From Aggregatibacter actinomycetemcomitans (GTDB taxonomy: Bacteria; Pseudomonadota; Gammaproteobacteria; Enterobacterales; Pasteurellaceae): a stretch of 33,647 bases of DNA. Below are positions 1 through 9,032 of this stretch, one piece after another; positions within the stretch are counted from its first letter, which is position 1, and every line of letters starts with the position of its first letter. The stretch is from NCBI RefSeq assembly GCF_003130205.1, contig NZ_NRDF01000018.1, positions 1 to 33,647 on the forward strand, written 5' to 3'. The position numbers and the translations under genes were made by a program. The notes beneath the pieces are model-generated. The model was not told where the DNA came from. It saw only the letters and a program-made list of their open reading frames with translations, and did not search any database.

Positions 1-108
1 CAGTCTGTCGTAGATAAACTCAATCTAAGACCACGAAAGTGTTTAGGCCGGAAAACACCTTATGAGGTTTACTTTAAAAAATTGTTGCACTTGGTTTGAC
101 AATTCAAG
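1..108 (+). mobile_element. IS30-family transposase 3' end with terminal repeat (left copy)
   Basis: The first frame reads the C-terminal 32 residues of a DDE transposase (containing LRPRKCLGRKTPYEVYF) and stops at TGA 97-99. The RPRKxLGxKTPxEV signature is typical of the IS30 family. The bases around and after the stop probably form the outer inverted repeat of the element, ending near 108. The same 108 bases occur in inverted orientation at 33540-33647 with no mismatch found by eye. The rest of the transposase lies outside the window. The element abuts the 5' end of hisG, so it removed the normal his promoter and leader. Confidence 0.85.
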
Positions 109-982
109 GTTTAAAAAATGAGGATGACAAAAAATGTTTACGCATCGCCATGCAAAAGAAAGGGCGTTTAAGCAAAGGCTGTGCGGAATTACTGAGCCAG
201 TGCGGGGTGAAAATCAACTGGAATGAACAGCGCTTAATTGCTTATGCAGAAAATATGCCCATCGAAATCCTGCGCGTGCGTGACGACGACATCCTGGGGT
301 TGATTTTTGGGCGTGGCGGATCTCGGCATTATCGGCGAGAACGTGCTGGAGGAAGAAGAATTGGGGCGTCTTGCTGCGGGCGAAACGGTGGCTTATAAAA
401 TGTTGCGTCAGTTGGATTTCGGCGGTTGCCGTTTATCCCTCGCCGTGGATCGTGATTATCAATACAACGGCATTTGGGATTTCGCCAACGCCCGCATCGC
501 CACCTCCTACCCGAATTTACTCAAACGTTACATGAAAGAACAAGGCGTGCCTTTCAAAAGTACCTTGCTGAACGGTTCCGTGGAAGTCGACCCCAGTGCA
601 GGACTTGCCGATGCCATTTGTGACTTAGTTTCTTCCGGCGCCATGTTAGAGGCTAACGGCTTAAAAGAAGTGGAAGTGATTTACCGTTCCAAAGCCTGTT
701 TAATCCAACGTGCCGAACCGCTCAGCGCCGACAAAAGGTGTGCAACAAGCCGCCGAATCCAAATACATCATGCTACACACACCGAAAAATAAACTTGAAG
801 AAATCACCGCACTTTTACCCGGCGCCGAAAACCCAACCATCCTGCCGTTGGCGCACGACGATTCCAAAGTAGCAATGCACGTGGTGAGCCAGGGAAATCT
901 GTTCTGAGAAACCATGGAACGCCTCAAAGAGGTGGGCGCCAGTTCTATTTTGGTGTTGCAGATTGAGAAGATGATGGAGTAA
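109..982 (+). pseudogene. hisG: hisG pseudogene, ATP phosphoribosyltransferase
   Basis: HisG catalyses the first step of histidine synthesis (ATP plus PRPP). Family blocks appear in order but in three frames: [109 protein letters not shown] and GASSILVLQIEKMME. Damage seen: no in-frame ATG before LRIAMQ (an indel in the A-run near 127-132); a one-base loss near 308; a deletion of about 13 codons with frame change near 728-740, between SADK and GVQQ; and a TGA at 905-907 where the family has Trp. Several substitutions also hit conserved positions (DDDIPG to DDDILG, EVAP to EVDP). The gene begins directly at the IS30 end. No functional product is expected. Confidence 0.93.
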
Positions 983-988
983 AACGTG

Positions 989-1013
989 CCTTTCTCCCGC
1001 AAGCGGGCGAGAG
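989..1013. repeat. GC-rich imperfect palindrome at the hisG-hisB junction
   Basis: An imperfect hairpin (CTTTCTCCCGC / GCGGGCGAGAG) fills most of the 61 bases left between hisG and hisB, where hisD and hisC should be. It belongs to the same sequence family as the palindromes at 3479-3506 and 4752-4779. Confidence 0.6.
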
Positions 1014-1043
1014 GATTGATACCACAATATATAAGGAAAAACC

Positions 1044-1839
1044 ATGCAACCAACCCTTTTCATCGACCGCGACGTCACCTTAATCGACGAGCCGAAAACC
1101 AAGTTGCTGAAAAAATACATCGATAAAAACTTGTTCGATCCTGACCTCTCTTTTGTGATTGGTGACCGTACGACGGACGTACAGCTGGCGGAAAACCTCG
1201 GCATTCGTGCGTTGCAATACGATCCGCAGAAATTGAACTGGGATCTGATTGTGGAAAATTACTCGGTGAAGCCGTGACCAACATCGGCGATCGCCAACCG
1301 CGTTACGCAGAAGTGGAACGCAAAACCAAAGAGACCGACATCAAAGTGCAAGTGTGGCTGGACGAAACGGGCGTGAACAACATCAAAACAGGCGTAGTTT
1401 TTTCGACCATATGCTCGACCAAATTGCCACCCACGGCGACTTGTGGATCGACGAACACCACACCGTCGAAGACACCGCCCTTGCCTTGGGGCAAGCGTTA
1501 AAACTGGCCATCAGCGACAAACGCGGCATCGCCCGCTTCGGCTTTGTGCTGCCAATGGACGAATGTCGCGCCAAATGTGCCTTGGATTTATCGGGCAGAC
1601 CGTAGATCAAATTCAACGCCAAATTCAAACACGACAAAGTGGGCGATTTCAGCACCGAATTGACCGAGCATTTCTTCCAATCCCTCGCCTTTTCAATGCT
1701 CGCCACGCTCCACCTCAAAGCCACCGGCGACAACGACCACTACAAAATCGAGAGCTTGTTTAAAGCGTTCGGACGGACGTTAAGACAGGCGATAAGGGTT
1801 GAAGGGAATGAGTTGCCGAGTTCGAAAGGCGTGTTATGA
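1044..1839 (+). pseudogene. hisB: hisB pseudogene, bifunctional histidinol-phosphatase / imidazoleglycerol-phosphate dehydratase
   Basis: The N-terminus ([13 protein letters not shown]) is the HAD phosphatase motif, with the usual DRDGT changed to DRDVT. The reading then jumps from EPKT straight to KLLKKYIDK, so about 80 codons of the phosphatase are missing. Dehydratase blocks follow in other frames: [74 protein letters not shown] and [19 protein letters not shown]. Further damage: a one-base loss near 1262, another near 1400, an in-frame loss of about 10 codons at 1433-1442 (ATHG joined to DLWID), and a TAG at 1603-1605. The larger losses sit where similar codons recur in the family, consistent with deletion between short direct repeats. 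The gene is clearly dead. Confidence 0.93.
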
Positions 1840-1942
1840 TTCGTAGGAGCGGATTTTATATCCGTCCAAAAGTGCGGTTGAATCTTGCAAAGTTTTTGAG
1901 GGAGTTTGACCGGTTGTAAAATTCGTAACAGGGATATTATAT

Positions 1943-2815
1943 ATGGAAATCTGCACTCTCTTCTCAAACCTTTTTTCTGGTTTACTAACTAAAATAGTTA
2001 TAAAAGATGAAAAAGTCGAACATCAAATAAAAATTGAGAATAAAATCCAAATCCCACCTGAAAAAAATAAAATTTTAGACGAAAAAACTGAAGTCAGTGG
2101 AATAGTAAAAAGATTAAATCAATTTAAAAATTTACTAAATAAAAATGAGACATATGATACCTATACAATAGCTAAGTTAGCTAGAATAATGGAATTTAGA
2201 TCTGTTGGAGAATTGGAAAATATTTTCAAAGGTGTAACTGAACCTAATTTTGAGTTTATCGAAAAATTCTGTAATACATTTGGTATAAATGAAGAGTGGC
2301 TGACCGAAGGGAAAAGAGAGCCTTTTTATTTAGATAAAAAAACTAATTATGATCCTTTTCATTATTATTATCTAAAAGAATGTAACCCAATCCAAATATA
2401 CTTTATTCGTTCGGATAATAGTGAACCTTCTGGATATACATTTATAATATTAAAGTTCTCTGATTATAAATATGAAATCATTCATCGTTTATGGCATATT
2501 GGTAGTGGTGTTGGTTCTGGTGGTCAAAGTCAAATATATGGTATGTACCAATTGCTTAAACAATTAGATAGAGATAAAAATTTATACTGTAGCGGAAGGA
2601 TTCTAAAGAAAGAACAATTTGATTTATTATATTCTGGAAAAATATTTCCAGGGTGTATTCTTAAATATCCAACGGAAAATAATATGTGGTGGGATGATTT
2701 TACTGATGTCTATAATCAATATTTTAGCCAAAAATCTTATGAAAATATGTATGGTTCGGGATTTGTTAGTGCTCAAAATGTAGTTAAATCATATTTAGGA
2801 CAGGAAAAACAATGA
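1943..2815 (+). CDS. Helix-turn-helix (XRE/CI-like) protein of unknown function inserted in the his operon
   Basis: This is a 290-residue protein with no signal peptide or obvious membrane segment. Residues ~65-125 resemble an XRE/CI-type DNA-binding domain, including a stretch ending FCNTFGINEEWLTEGKREPF, the usual end of such domains. The C-terminal half (residues ~130-290) contains a Gly-rich stretch (GSGVGSGGQ) and I do not recognise it. The gene is strikingly AT-rich (about 30% GC in lines counted by eye, against about 50% in neighbouring genes) and contains no USS core, both signs of recent acquisition. It lies exactly between hisB and hisH, which normally adjoin. Its TGA overlaps the hisH ATG (ATGA at 2812-2815), so translation of hisH is probably coupled to it. 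The ribosome-binding site before 1943 is weak, so the true start may be internal. It could be a stray phage-type regulator or part of a defence or immunity module. Confidence 0.75.
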   Translation: MEICTLFSNLFSGLLTKIVIKDEKVEHQIKIENKIQIPPEKNKILDEKTEVSGIVKRLNQFKNLLNKNETYDTYTIAKLARIMEFRSVGELENIFKGVTEPNFEFIEKFCNTFGINEEWLTEGKREPFYLDKKTNYDPFHYYYLKECNPIQIYFIRSDNSEPSGYTFIILKFSDYKYEIIHRLWHIGSGVGSGGQSQIYGMYQLLKQLDRDKNLYCSGRILKKEQFDLLYSGKIFPGCILKYPTENNMWWDDFTDVYNQYFSQKSYENMYGSGFVSAQNVVKSYLGQEKQ

Positions 2816-3405
2816 ACCAAATCACCATCATCGACACCGCCTGTGCCAATCTCTCCTCCGTCAAATTCGCCTTTGACCGATTGGGCTATGCGACTGAGAT
2901 CACAAGCGATCTCAACAAAATCAAATCCGCCGATAAACTGATTCTACCTGGGGTAGGCACAGCGATTGCGGCGATGAAAAACTTACAAGATCACGGGCTA
3001 GTTGAGGTTATCCAAAACCTCACTCAACCTGTGCTTGGCATCTGTTTGGGAATGCAGTTAATGACCGCTTTTTCTGAAGAAGGCAACGTGGCAACGCTCA
3101 ACCTAATGCTAAGCCAAACGGCGTTAATCCCCGACACAGGTTTACCGTTGCCGCATATGGGCTGGAACAACGTGCGTTACGCAGAAGGCTGCCCGCTGTT
3201 TGACGGCATTGCGCAAGACAGCCATTTCTATTTTGTGCATAGCTATGCCGTGCTACCGAACGAAAACATCATCGCCACCAGCCATTACGGCGTGGATTTC
3301 TCCGCCGCCATTGCCAAAGACAACTTCTACGGCGTGCAATTCCACCCCGAACGCTCGGGTAAAAATGGCGCGATGTTGTTGAGGAATTTTGTGGAGAAAA
3401 TTTAG
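2812..3405 (+). CDS. hisH: Imidazole glycerol phosphate synthase glutaminase subunit HisH
   Basis: HisH hydrolyses glutamine and passes ammonia to HisF, which makes imidazole glycerol phosphate and AICAR. The 197-residue length is normal. Class I glutaminase features are intact: the oxyanion loop LPGVGTA, nucleophile Cys78 in GICLGMQ, PHMGWN, the FYFVHSYA block, and the His-Glu pair in GVQFHPERSG. It is the only his gene here without visible damage, although its partner HisF is reduced to 45 codons and so no working synthase can form from this locus. Its ATG overlaps the stop of the AT-rich HTH gene upstream. It may be a recently orphaned gene that has not yet decayed, or it may survive for another reason. 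Identification is secure; function is doubtful. Confidence 0.93.
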   Translation: MNQITIIDTACANLSSVKFAFDRLGYATEITSDLNKIKSADKLILPGVGTAIAAMKNLQDHGLVEVIQNLTQPVLGICLGMQLMTAFSEEGNVATLNLMLSQTALIPDTGLPLPHMGWNNVRYAEGCPLFDGIAQDSHFYFVHSYAVLPNENIIATSHYGVDFSAAIAKDNFYGVQFHPERSGKNGAMLLRNFVEKI

Positions 3406-3478
3406 TTTTGCGATCCGGGTCTAAATATTGAAAGAGTGTAGTTGTGCTTCTTTCCTGCCTAAGCTACGAATCTACCAA

Positions 3479-3506
3479 TCCCCTCGCCCGCTTGCGGGAG
3501 AGGGGA
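3479..3506. repeat. GC-rich palindrome in the hisH-hisA spacer
   Basis: The hairpin TCCCCTCGCCCGC / GCGGGAGAGGGGA has 13-base arms, one mismatch and a TT loop. It resembles the palindromes at 989-1013 and 4752-4779. It has no T-tract, so it looks more like a REP-type intergenic repeat than a terminator. Confidence 0.7.
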
Positions 3507-3531
3507 TAGGGAGCAAACACAGGAAAAAATT

Positions 3532-4351
<820 letters not shown>

Positions 4352-4480
4352 CGCCAAAAAGTGCGGTCGTTTTTGAAGGCGTTTTTTAGAGATAACGATA
4401 GACGAACGATGGCGTGCGTTTCCTAACGCGTGCCGGAATACGCGATAAGAAATAATAAGTTACAGCACCCGTTAGGAAAC

Positions 4481-4705
4481 CACAGTTGTTCGAAACATTG
4501 TAACTATTTAATAAAAAAGAAAAACTTGGCCCCCCCGTTTACGGGGGGAGCTGGGCGAAGCCCTGAGGGGGGCTAAATCTCAATTTTTAAACAAAACATC
4601 GAGATAAATTCCCCCCTTCCGCCCTTCGGGCACCTTCCCCCGTAAACGGGGGGAGGCAAGATACTTTTGAAATATCAATATATTACAATGTTTCGAACAG
4701 CCGTG
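4481..4705. mobile_element. MITE-like element with 23-bp terminal inverted repeats and 10-bp flanking direct repeats
   Basis: The left end starts CACAGTTGTTCGAAACATTG; the reverse complement of the right end starts CACGGCTGTTCGAAACATTG. The 23-base ends differ at two positions. GTTAGGAAAC occurs immediately outside both ends (4471-4480 and 4706-4715), as expected of a target-site duplication. Inside, two GC-rich hairpin segments (4529-4573 and 4611-4657) are themselves inverted copies of each other, so the whole element can fold on itself. It encodes no protein, so mobility would need a transposase supplied elsewhere. Joining the flanks without the element gives CCCGTTAGGAAACGGG, itself a palindrome, so the target was a hairpin. 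Confidence 0.7.
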
Positions 4706-4751
4706 GTTAGGAAACGGGCGCTATCAAGAGCGTGGAAGTGTGCAGATAATA

Positions 4752-4779
4752 TCCTCTCTCCCGTAAACGGGAGAGAGGA
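4752..4779. repeat. Perfect 13-bp-arm GC-rich palindrome before hisI
   Basis: TCCTCTCTCCCGT and ACGGGAGAGAGGA are perfect arms around an AA loop. It is the best preserved member of the palindrome family found at three junctions of the decayed his operon. Confidence 0.75.
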
Positions 4780-4810
4780 ATATATGATTAAAATTTAGTG
4801 AGAACAAACA

Positions 4811-5277
4811 ATGCAAAACATCAACCGGCAAAAAATCAACAATCTTCTCCCCGTTATCGTGCAACACGCCACCACCTGTGAGGTGTTAATGCTCGGTTAT
4901 ATGAATCCGGAAGCCTCGGAAAAAACCTTGGCGGAAAAGAAGGTGACGTTCTTTTCTCGGACGAAAAATTGACTGTGGACGAAAGGGGAAACCTCGGGAA
5001 ATTTCTTGAACATGGTGGATATGAGGCTGGATTGCAATCAGGATGCGTTGTTGATTTTGGCAAATCCTGTCGTACTAACCCGCCATGCCGGCACGGGAAG
5101 CTGTTTTCGACACCTACGGTATGAACCGAGTTAGATCTTTTTCAGTAAACTGGAAAAAATTTTAAATTTGAAACTAAAGAGCAGGTTTTACATTATCACC
5201 TCACGGTGTTATTGCAAAACGCGGATTTAAGCCGGGCGGATATGATTGAGAAATTGAAAGAACGTCACACAAAATAG
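4811..5277 (+). pseudogene. hisI: hisIE pseudogene, phosphoribosyl-AMP cyclohydrolase / ATP pyrophosphohydrolase
   Basis: The cyclohydrolase half is recognisable: LPVIVQHATTCEVLMLGYMNPEA, VTFFSRTKN, a TGA at 4970-4972 where the family has Arg, then [15 protein letters not shown] and DALLILANP. The family's Cys-bearing GTSSCF block survives as GTGSCF, then the frame is lost. Only scraps of the pyrophosphohydrolase half remain: FFSKLEKIL near 5140-5160 and, in another frame, HYHLTVLLQNADLSRADMIEKL to the stop. About 200 bases are missing compared with a normal ~220-codon hisIE. It is last in the operon and is followed by a terminator. Confidence 0.9.
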
Positions 5278-5286
5278 TTGTTACGG

Positions 5287-5320
5287 ACAAAAAACCACCT
5301 CATCGGGTGGTTTTCTTTTG
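5287..5320. terminator. Bidirectional terminator between hisI and nfuA
   Basis: The stem AACCACC / GGTGGTT has an A-run on its left and a T-rich run (TTTTCTTTT) on its right. It can therefore stop the his transcript from the left and nfuA from the right. Confidence 0.8.
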
Positions 5321-5322
5321 GC

Positions 5323-5907
5323 TTAATAATAGGAATGTTCGCCGCGTCGGTGTTCGGTAACGTCCCTGGCGCCGTTTAATTCACCCGGAAAGATATTGAC
5401 CAATTGTTTTTCCACGCCGTCTTTCAGGGTGACATCCACCATGGAACAGCCGTTACAACCGCCGCCGAATTGCAAAATGGCATAGCCGTCATCGGTGATT
5501 TCCAATAAGGTGATTTTGCCGCCGTGGCTTGCCAATTGCGGGTTGATCTGGGTTTGAATGACATATTCCACCCGCTCGATTAGTGACGCATCATCCGCCA
5601 CTTTACGCATTTTGGCGTTCGGCGCTTTTAAGGTTAGCTGCGCGCCGAGTTCTTCGGTGACGTAATCAATTTCCGCCTCTTCCAAAAACGGCAGGCTGAT
5701 TTCGTCTACAAAGGCGGAGAAACTGTCATATTTGATTTCCGTGTCGTCGGCTTCAACGGAATTCGGCGGGCAGTAAGAAACGCCACATTCGGCATTCGGC
5801 GTACCGGGATTGACTACGAAAATACGAATATGAGTGCCTTCTTCCTGTTGATCCAATAAACGGCGAAAATGCGCTTGTGCCGCCGCTGAAATAGTAATTT
5901 GTTGCAT
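5323..5907 (-). CDS. nfuA: Fe-S cluster biogenesis protein NfuA
   Basis: NfuA carries and delivers [4Fe-4S] clusters to apoproteins in the cytoplasm. The 194-residue protein has an N-terminal A-type-like domain (residues ~1-95, with ECGVSYC) and a C-terminal Nfu domain with the cluster-binding CxxC in GGGCNGCSM. Start chosen at MQQITIS because a GAGAG ribosome-binding site lies just upstream; a longer frame adds 17 unlikely residues. In E. coli nfuA is next to the comF-like gene gntX; here comF is also upstream on the same strand, but a 110-base gap suggests separate expression. Confidence 0.95.
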   Translation of the reverse strand: MQQITISAAAQAHFRRLLDQQEEGTHIRIFVVNPGTPNAECGVSYCPPNSVEADDTEIKYDSFSAFVDEISLPFLEEAEIDYVTEELGAQLTLKAPNAKMRKVADDASLIERVEYVIQTQINPQLASHGGKITLLEITDDGYAILQFGGGCNGCSMVDVTLKDGVEKQLVNIFPGELNGARDVTEHRRGEHSYY

Positions 5908-6017
5908 AACTCTCTCACAGTAAATCAGATTAAATTTGTCGGATATGATACGCCTCACGCCGTTTTTTTTCTACCTTTTGCTACAATAAAAAAGCGGATT
6001 AGCCTTTTAAGGGAACG

Positions 6018-6704
6018 TTATGTGCGGGCAAGCCCCCACACCTGAATATGTGCCACGTTGGCTTGGCGTAACCGCTTGGCGATTTCGTTTAAAGTGGAGC
6101 CGGTGGTGATCACATCGTCTACTAACGCCACGCTACGATAAGGAAAATCCTTGTTATCAATTAAAATCCGAAAAGCATTTTTCAGATTATGGCGTCGGTC
6201 TTTTGCCGTTAAGCCACGTTGTGTCGGTGTCCGTTTGGTGCGGAGGAGAAAACCGTTCGCAGCAGGGATTCTGAACCATTTAGCTAATTGCTGCGCCAGT
6301 AAATCCGCCTGGTTATAACCGCGTTGCCATTGACGAAGATGATGTAACGGCACAGGAAGAATCACGTCGGGCAACGGCAGCTGATGGGTTCGGCGCGCGT
6401 CACGAATCGCCAGATACAACAGACGGGCTAAGGTGCGGTCGAGCCAAAATTGATTTTGGAATTTGAAACGATGAATTAAAGTGGAAAGCGGTTCGTTATA
6501 ACGCCCGATAATCACCATGCGATCCCATGCAGGTTCCTGCCGCAAACAGTTTCCGCAATGTAATGCGTTTTCCGCCAATTCCGCACCGCAGCAACCGCAA
6601 TAGGCAAAGCGCCGAATAGTGCGGTTACAACGGCTGCATAAGCCATGTTTGGCAAGTTTAAGCGGCGTGTGGCAATGCACGCAGCAGGATTGAAAAACGT
6701 TCAT
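6018..6704 (-). CDS. comF: Competence protein ComF
   Basis: ComF is a cytoplasmic phosphoribosyltransferase-like protein needed for natural transformation, after DNA has crossed the inner membrane. The 228-residue protein has an N-terminal zinc-ribbon-like Cys array (residues ~6-55: CCVHC, CSRC, CGCC, CGNC), then the PRTase fold with PVPLH, the RGYNQADLLA block and the PRPP loop VALVDDVITTGST near the C-terminus. Start taken at MNVFQSCC, where family similarity begins; a frame opens 39 codons earlier and no strong ribosome-binding site decides between them. The leader contains an inverted pair of USS and a candidate CRP-S site. It is transcribed divergently from the HAD phosphatase gene. Confidence 0.92.
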   Translation of the reverse strand: MNVFQSCCVHCHTPLKLAKHGLCSRCNRTIRRFAYCGCCGAELAENALHCGNCLRQEPAWDRMVIIGRYNEPLSTLIHRFKFQNQFWLDRTLARLLYLAIRDARRTHQLPLPDVILPVPLHHLRQWQRGYNQADLLAQQLAKWFRIPAANGFLLRTKRTPTQRGLTAKDRRHNLKNAFRILIDNKDFPYRSVALVDDVITTGSTLNEIAKRLRQANVAHIQVWGLART

Positions 6705-6711
6705 GAAATTG

Positions 6712-6754
6712 ACCGCACTTTTTGAATGGAAATGACGCATCATAAAAGTGCGGT
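6712..6754. repeat. Inverted USS pair in the comF leader
   Basis: ACCGCACTTTTT at 6712-6723 and AAAAGTGCGGT at 6744-6754 are oppositely oriented uptake signal sequences. In comF mRNA they could pair as an 11-bp stem with a ~20-base loop, ending 7 bases before the ATG. Confidence 0.75.
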
Positions 6755-6779
6755 GGTTTTTTTCGATGTTTTTCCATCG

Positions 6780-6801
6780 ATTTAGGATCTGCCTCGCAAA
6801 A
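6780..6801 (-). promoter_or_regulatory. Candidate CRP-S (Sxy-dependent) competence site upstream of comF
   Basis: On the comF strand this reads TTTTGCGAGGCAGATCCTAA, then AT. The left half matches the Pasteurellaceae CRP-S half-site TTTTGCGA exactly; the right half (TCCTA for TCGCA) matches 3 of 5 core bases. Its centre is about 86 bases before the comF start. ComF belongs to the competence regulon in Haemophilus, which supports the call, but this is a by-eye match. Confidence 0.45.
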
Positions 6802-6846
6802 ATGATAAAATTCGGCGACATTTTGCTTTAAATAAAGAGAGACTGT

Positions 6847-7659
6847 ATGACGATTCCGAATTATCGCGACCAAATTAAAGTGATCTTTTTTGACATCGAC
6901 GAAACCCTGTTTATAAAAGAACAGGATCATTTGCCCGCAAGTGTGCCGTTGTTTATTCGCAAACTCAAACAAAACGGCATTATTCCCGCCATTGCCAGCG
7001 GGCGTTCGCGCACCATGTTCCCGTGGCAGGTGAAACAGCTGATTGAGCAGGAAGGCATGGCGTTGTTCGTAACCATGAACGGGCAATCCGTGACCCACAA
7101 GAATCAAGTGATTGCCAAGCATACGATTCCTACCGGGCAAATTCGACGTTTAACCCATTTTTTCGACCAACATCATATTGCCTACGCGTTTATTACCGAT
7201 GACGCGGTGAGTGTGTCGGAGAAAAATGCACGGGTGACCCGCTCCTTTGATGTGATTACTACGGATTATGTGGTGGATAAAACGTTCTTTGAACATCATG
7301 CTATTAGCCAAATTTTGCCTTTTTATAGAGAAGATCAAGACCAATTGATGCAAAATTGCGGTTTATTGGACGGCTTACGCATGGTGCGCTGGCATGAGGA
7401 ATCCGTGGATTTATTCGATGCGGAAGGTTCCAAAGCGCGCGGCATTGAAGCGGCAGTGAAACATTTAGGGCTGACAATGGAAAATGTGATGGCGTTCGGC
7501 GACGGCTTAAATGACCTGGAAATGCTAAGTCGCGTGGGCGTCGGCGTCGCCATGGGCAACGGGCACGAGAAATTAAAAGCCATCGCCGCTCATGTGTCGG
7601 ACCCCATCGACCAAGACGGCATTTATCGGTTTTTGGTGAAGGCGGGGTTAATTGATTAA
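6847..7659 (+). CDS. Cof-type HAD-IIB family hydrolase (sugar-phosphate phosphatase)
   Basis: A 270-residue cytoplasmic phosphatase of the HAD superfamily. Motif I is FFDIDETL (residues ~14-21; the family consensus is DxDGT or DxDxT/L), motif II is ASGRS, motif III lies in the GSKARGIEAAV segment with its Lys, and motif IV is FGDGLNDLEML. The large insertion between motifs II and III is the C2 cap of the IIB class, which includes YidA and related sugar-phosphatases. The specific substrate cannot be told from sequence. A ribosome-binding site (GAGAG) precedes the ATG. It is transcribed divergently from comF. Confidence 0.9.
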   Translation: MTIPNYRDQIKVIFFDIDETLFIKEQDHLPASVPLFIRKLKQNGIIPAIASGRSRTMFPWQVKQLIEQEGMALFVTMNGQSVTHKNQVIAKHTIPTGQIRRLTHFFDQHHIAYAFITDDAVSVSEKNARVTRSFDVITTDYVVDKTFFEHHAISQILPFYREDQDQLMQNCGLLDGLRMVRWHEESVDLFDAEGSKARGIEAAVKHLGLTMENVMAFGDGLNDLEMLSRVGVGVAMGNGHEKLKAIAAHVSDPIDQDGIYRFLVKAGLID

Positions 7660-7763
7660 GCCTTAGGGCGATGATTTAGCCATTAATGGACGGGCGCGCG
7701 TTTGAAAAAGTGCGGTCATTTTTTCGATTATTTTTAAAAAGCAAAAAAATATCGGAAAAACAC

Positions 7764-7793
7764 TTGCTTTTGTGCGTGATCTCTTGCTATTAA
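7764..7793 (+). promoter_or_regulatory. Probable asd promoter
   Basis: TTGCTT (7764-7769), an 18-base spacer and TATTAA (7788-7793) with an extended -10 TG before it. It lies about 50 bases before the asd ATG. Confidence 0.5.
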
Positions 7794-7843
7794 TTAAGCC
7801 CTTACACAACATCTTTTCAATCTTATTCTAGAAGGACAAATTT

Positions 7844-8956
7844 ATGAAAAACGTTGGTTTTATCGGTTGGCGCGGAATGGTGGGTTCCGTTTTAATGGAT
7901 CGTATGCAGCAGGAAAATGATTTTGCGAATATCAATCCAATCTTCTTCACCACTTCTCAAGCGGGACAAGCTGCACCGACATTCGGCGGTAAAGACGCAG
8001 GCACCCTGAAAAATGCGTTCGATATTGAAGAGTTGAAAAAATTGGACATTATCGTGACCTGCCAAGGCGGCGATTATACCAACGAAGTTTATCCGAAATT
8101 AAAAGCCACCGGTTGGAACGGTTACTGGGTGGATGCGGCGTCCGCATTACGTATGGAAAAAGACGCGATTATCGTGTTGGATCCGGTGAATCAACACGTG
8201 ATCAGCGAAGGCTTGAAAAACGGCGTGAAAACCTATGTGGGCGGTAACTGTACCGTCAGTTTAATGCTTATGGCGTTAGGCGGTCTCTTTGAAAAAGATT
8301 TGGTGGAATGGATTTCCGTTGCCACTTACCAAGCCGCCAGCGGCGCCGGCGCGAAAAATATGCGTGAGTTGTTGGTGCAAATGGGTGAGTTAAACGGTGA
8401 AGTGAAAGGCTTACTTGCGGATCCGAATTTTTCCATTTTAGATATTGAACGCGCCGTGACCGCCAAAATGCGTGATAAAGACTTCCCGATCGATAACTTC
8501 GGCGCACCGTTGGCAGGCAGTCTGATTCCTTGGATTGACAAATTATTGGAAAGCGGCCAAACCAAAGAAGAATGGAAAGGCTACGCAGAAACCAACAAAA
8601 TTCTGGGCTTAAGCGACAACCCGATTCCGGTGGATGGTTTATGTGTGCGTATCGGTGCGTTACGCTGCCACAGCCAAGCCTTCACCATCAAATTGAAACG
8701 CGACATTCCGCTTGCCGAAATCGAACAAATTTTGGCGTTGCACAATGAATGGGTGAAACTGATCCCGAACGACAAAGAAACCACATTACGCGAATTAACA
8801 CCGACCAAGGTCACCGGCACATTGAACGTTCCGGTCGGGCGTTTACGCAAGCTCAATCTTGGTCCGGAATATTTGGCGGCATTCACCGTGGGTGACCAAT
8901 TATTGTGGGGTGCTGCAGAACCGATTCGTCGTATTTTGGTGCAATTGGTCAAATAA
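7844..8956 (+). CDS. asd: Aspartate-semialdehyde dehydrogenase
   Basis: Asd reduces aspartyl phosphate to aspartate semialdehyde with NADPH, the branch point to lysine, diaminopimelate, threonine and methionine. The 370-residue length fits the gammaproteobacterial family. Visible features: N-terminal nucleotide-binding [11 protein letters not shown], catalytic Cys136 in [10 protein letters not shown], the GSLIPWIDK block, the RCHSQAF His region and TPVGRLRKL-like [11 protein letters not shown] near the end. A good ribosome-binding site (AAGGA) precedes the ATG. It stands alone between its own promoter and a terminator. DapF, which acts later in the diaminopimelate pathway, is encoded at 14560, so this pathway is intact here. 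Confidence 0.98.
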   Translation: MKNVGFIGWRGMVGSVLMDRMQQENDFANINPIFFTTSQAGQAAPTFGGKDAGTLKNAFDIEELKKLDIIVTCQGGDYTNEVYPKLKATGWNGYWVDAASALRMEKDAIIVLDPVNQHVISEGLKNGVKTYVGGNCTVSLMLMALGGLFEKDLVEWISVATYQAASGAGAKNMRELLVQMGELNGEVKGLLADPNFSILDIERAVTAKMRDKDFPIDNFGAPLAGSLIPWIDKLLESGQTKEEWKGYAETNKILGLSDNPIPVDGLCVRIGALRCHSQAFTIKLKRDIPLAEIEQILALHNEWVKLIPNDKETTLRELTPTKVTGTLNVPVGRLRKLNLGPEYLAAFTVGDQLLWGAAEPIRRILVQLVK

Positions 8957-8991
8957 CAGCCGACTGCCAAAAACAAGACCTCTAAAAAACA

Positions 8992-9020
8992 AAGGGCTGT
9001 GTTGAACAGCCCTTATTTTT
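8992..9020. terminator. Terminator after asd
   Basis: The stem AAGGGCTGT / ACAGCCCTT has 9-bp perfect arms, a GTTGA loop and a following T-run. An A-run on the left side lets it also serve the converging comEA-like gene. Confidence 0.9.
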
Positions 9021-9032
9021 TATCCGTCAAGA

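Larger units (their letters stand above)
4352..4810. other. 459-bp gene-free spacer between hisF and hisI, rich in repeats
   Basis: Intact his operons have hisF and hisI adjacent. Here the gap holds a USS (AAAAAGTGCGGT, ~4357-4368), a short hairpin GCGTTTCCTAACGC at 4417-4428, the MITE-like element at 4481-4705, and the palindrome at 4752-4779. I see no open reading frame of note. Confidence 0.8.

Noticed and set aside
96-398. A 100-codon frame starting with TTG at 96
   Set aside because: It starts inside the IS30 terminal repeat and only its middle matches HisG; it is one frame of the hisG pseudogene.
3408-3428. CRP-S-like sequence TTTTGCGATCCGGGTCTAA after hisH
   Set aside because: The left half is perfect, but the right half is poor and it precedes a dead hisA, not a competence gene; probably chance.
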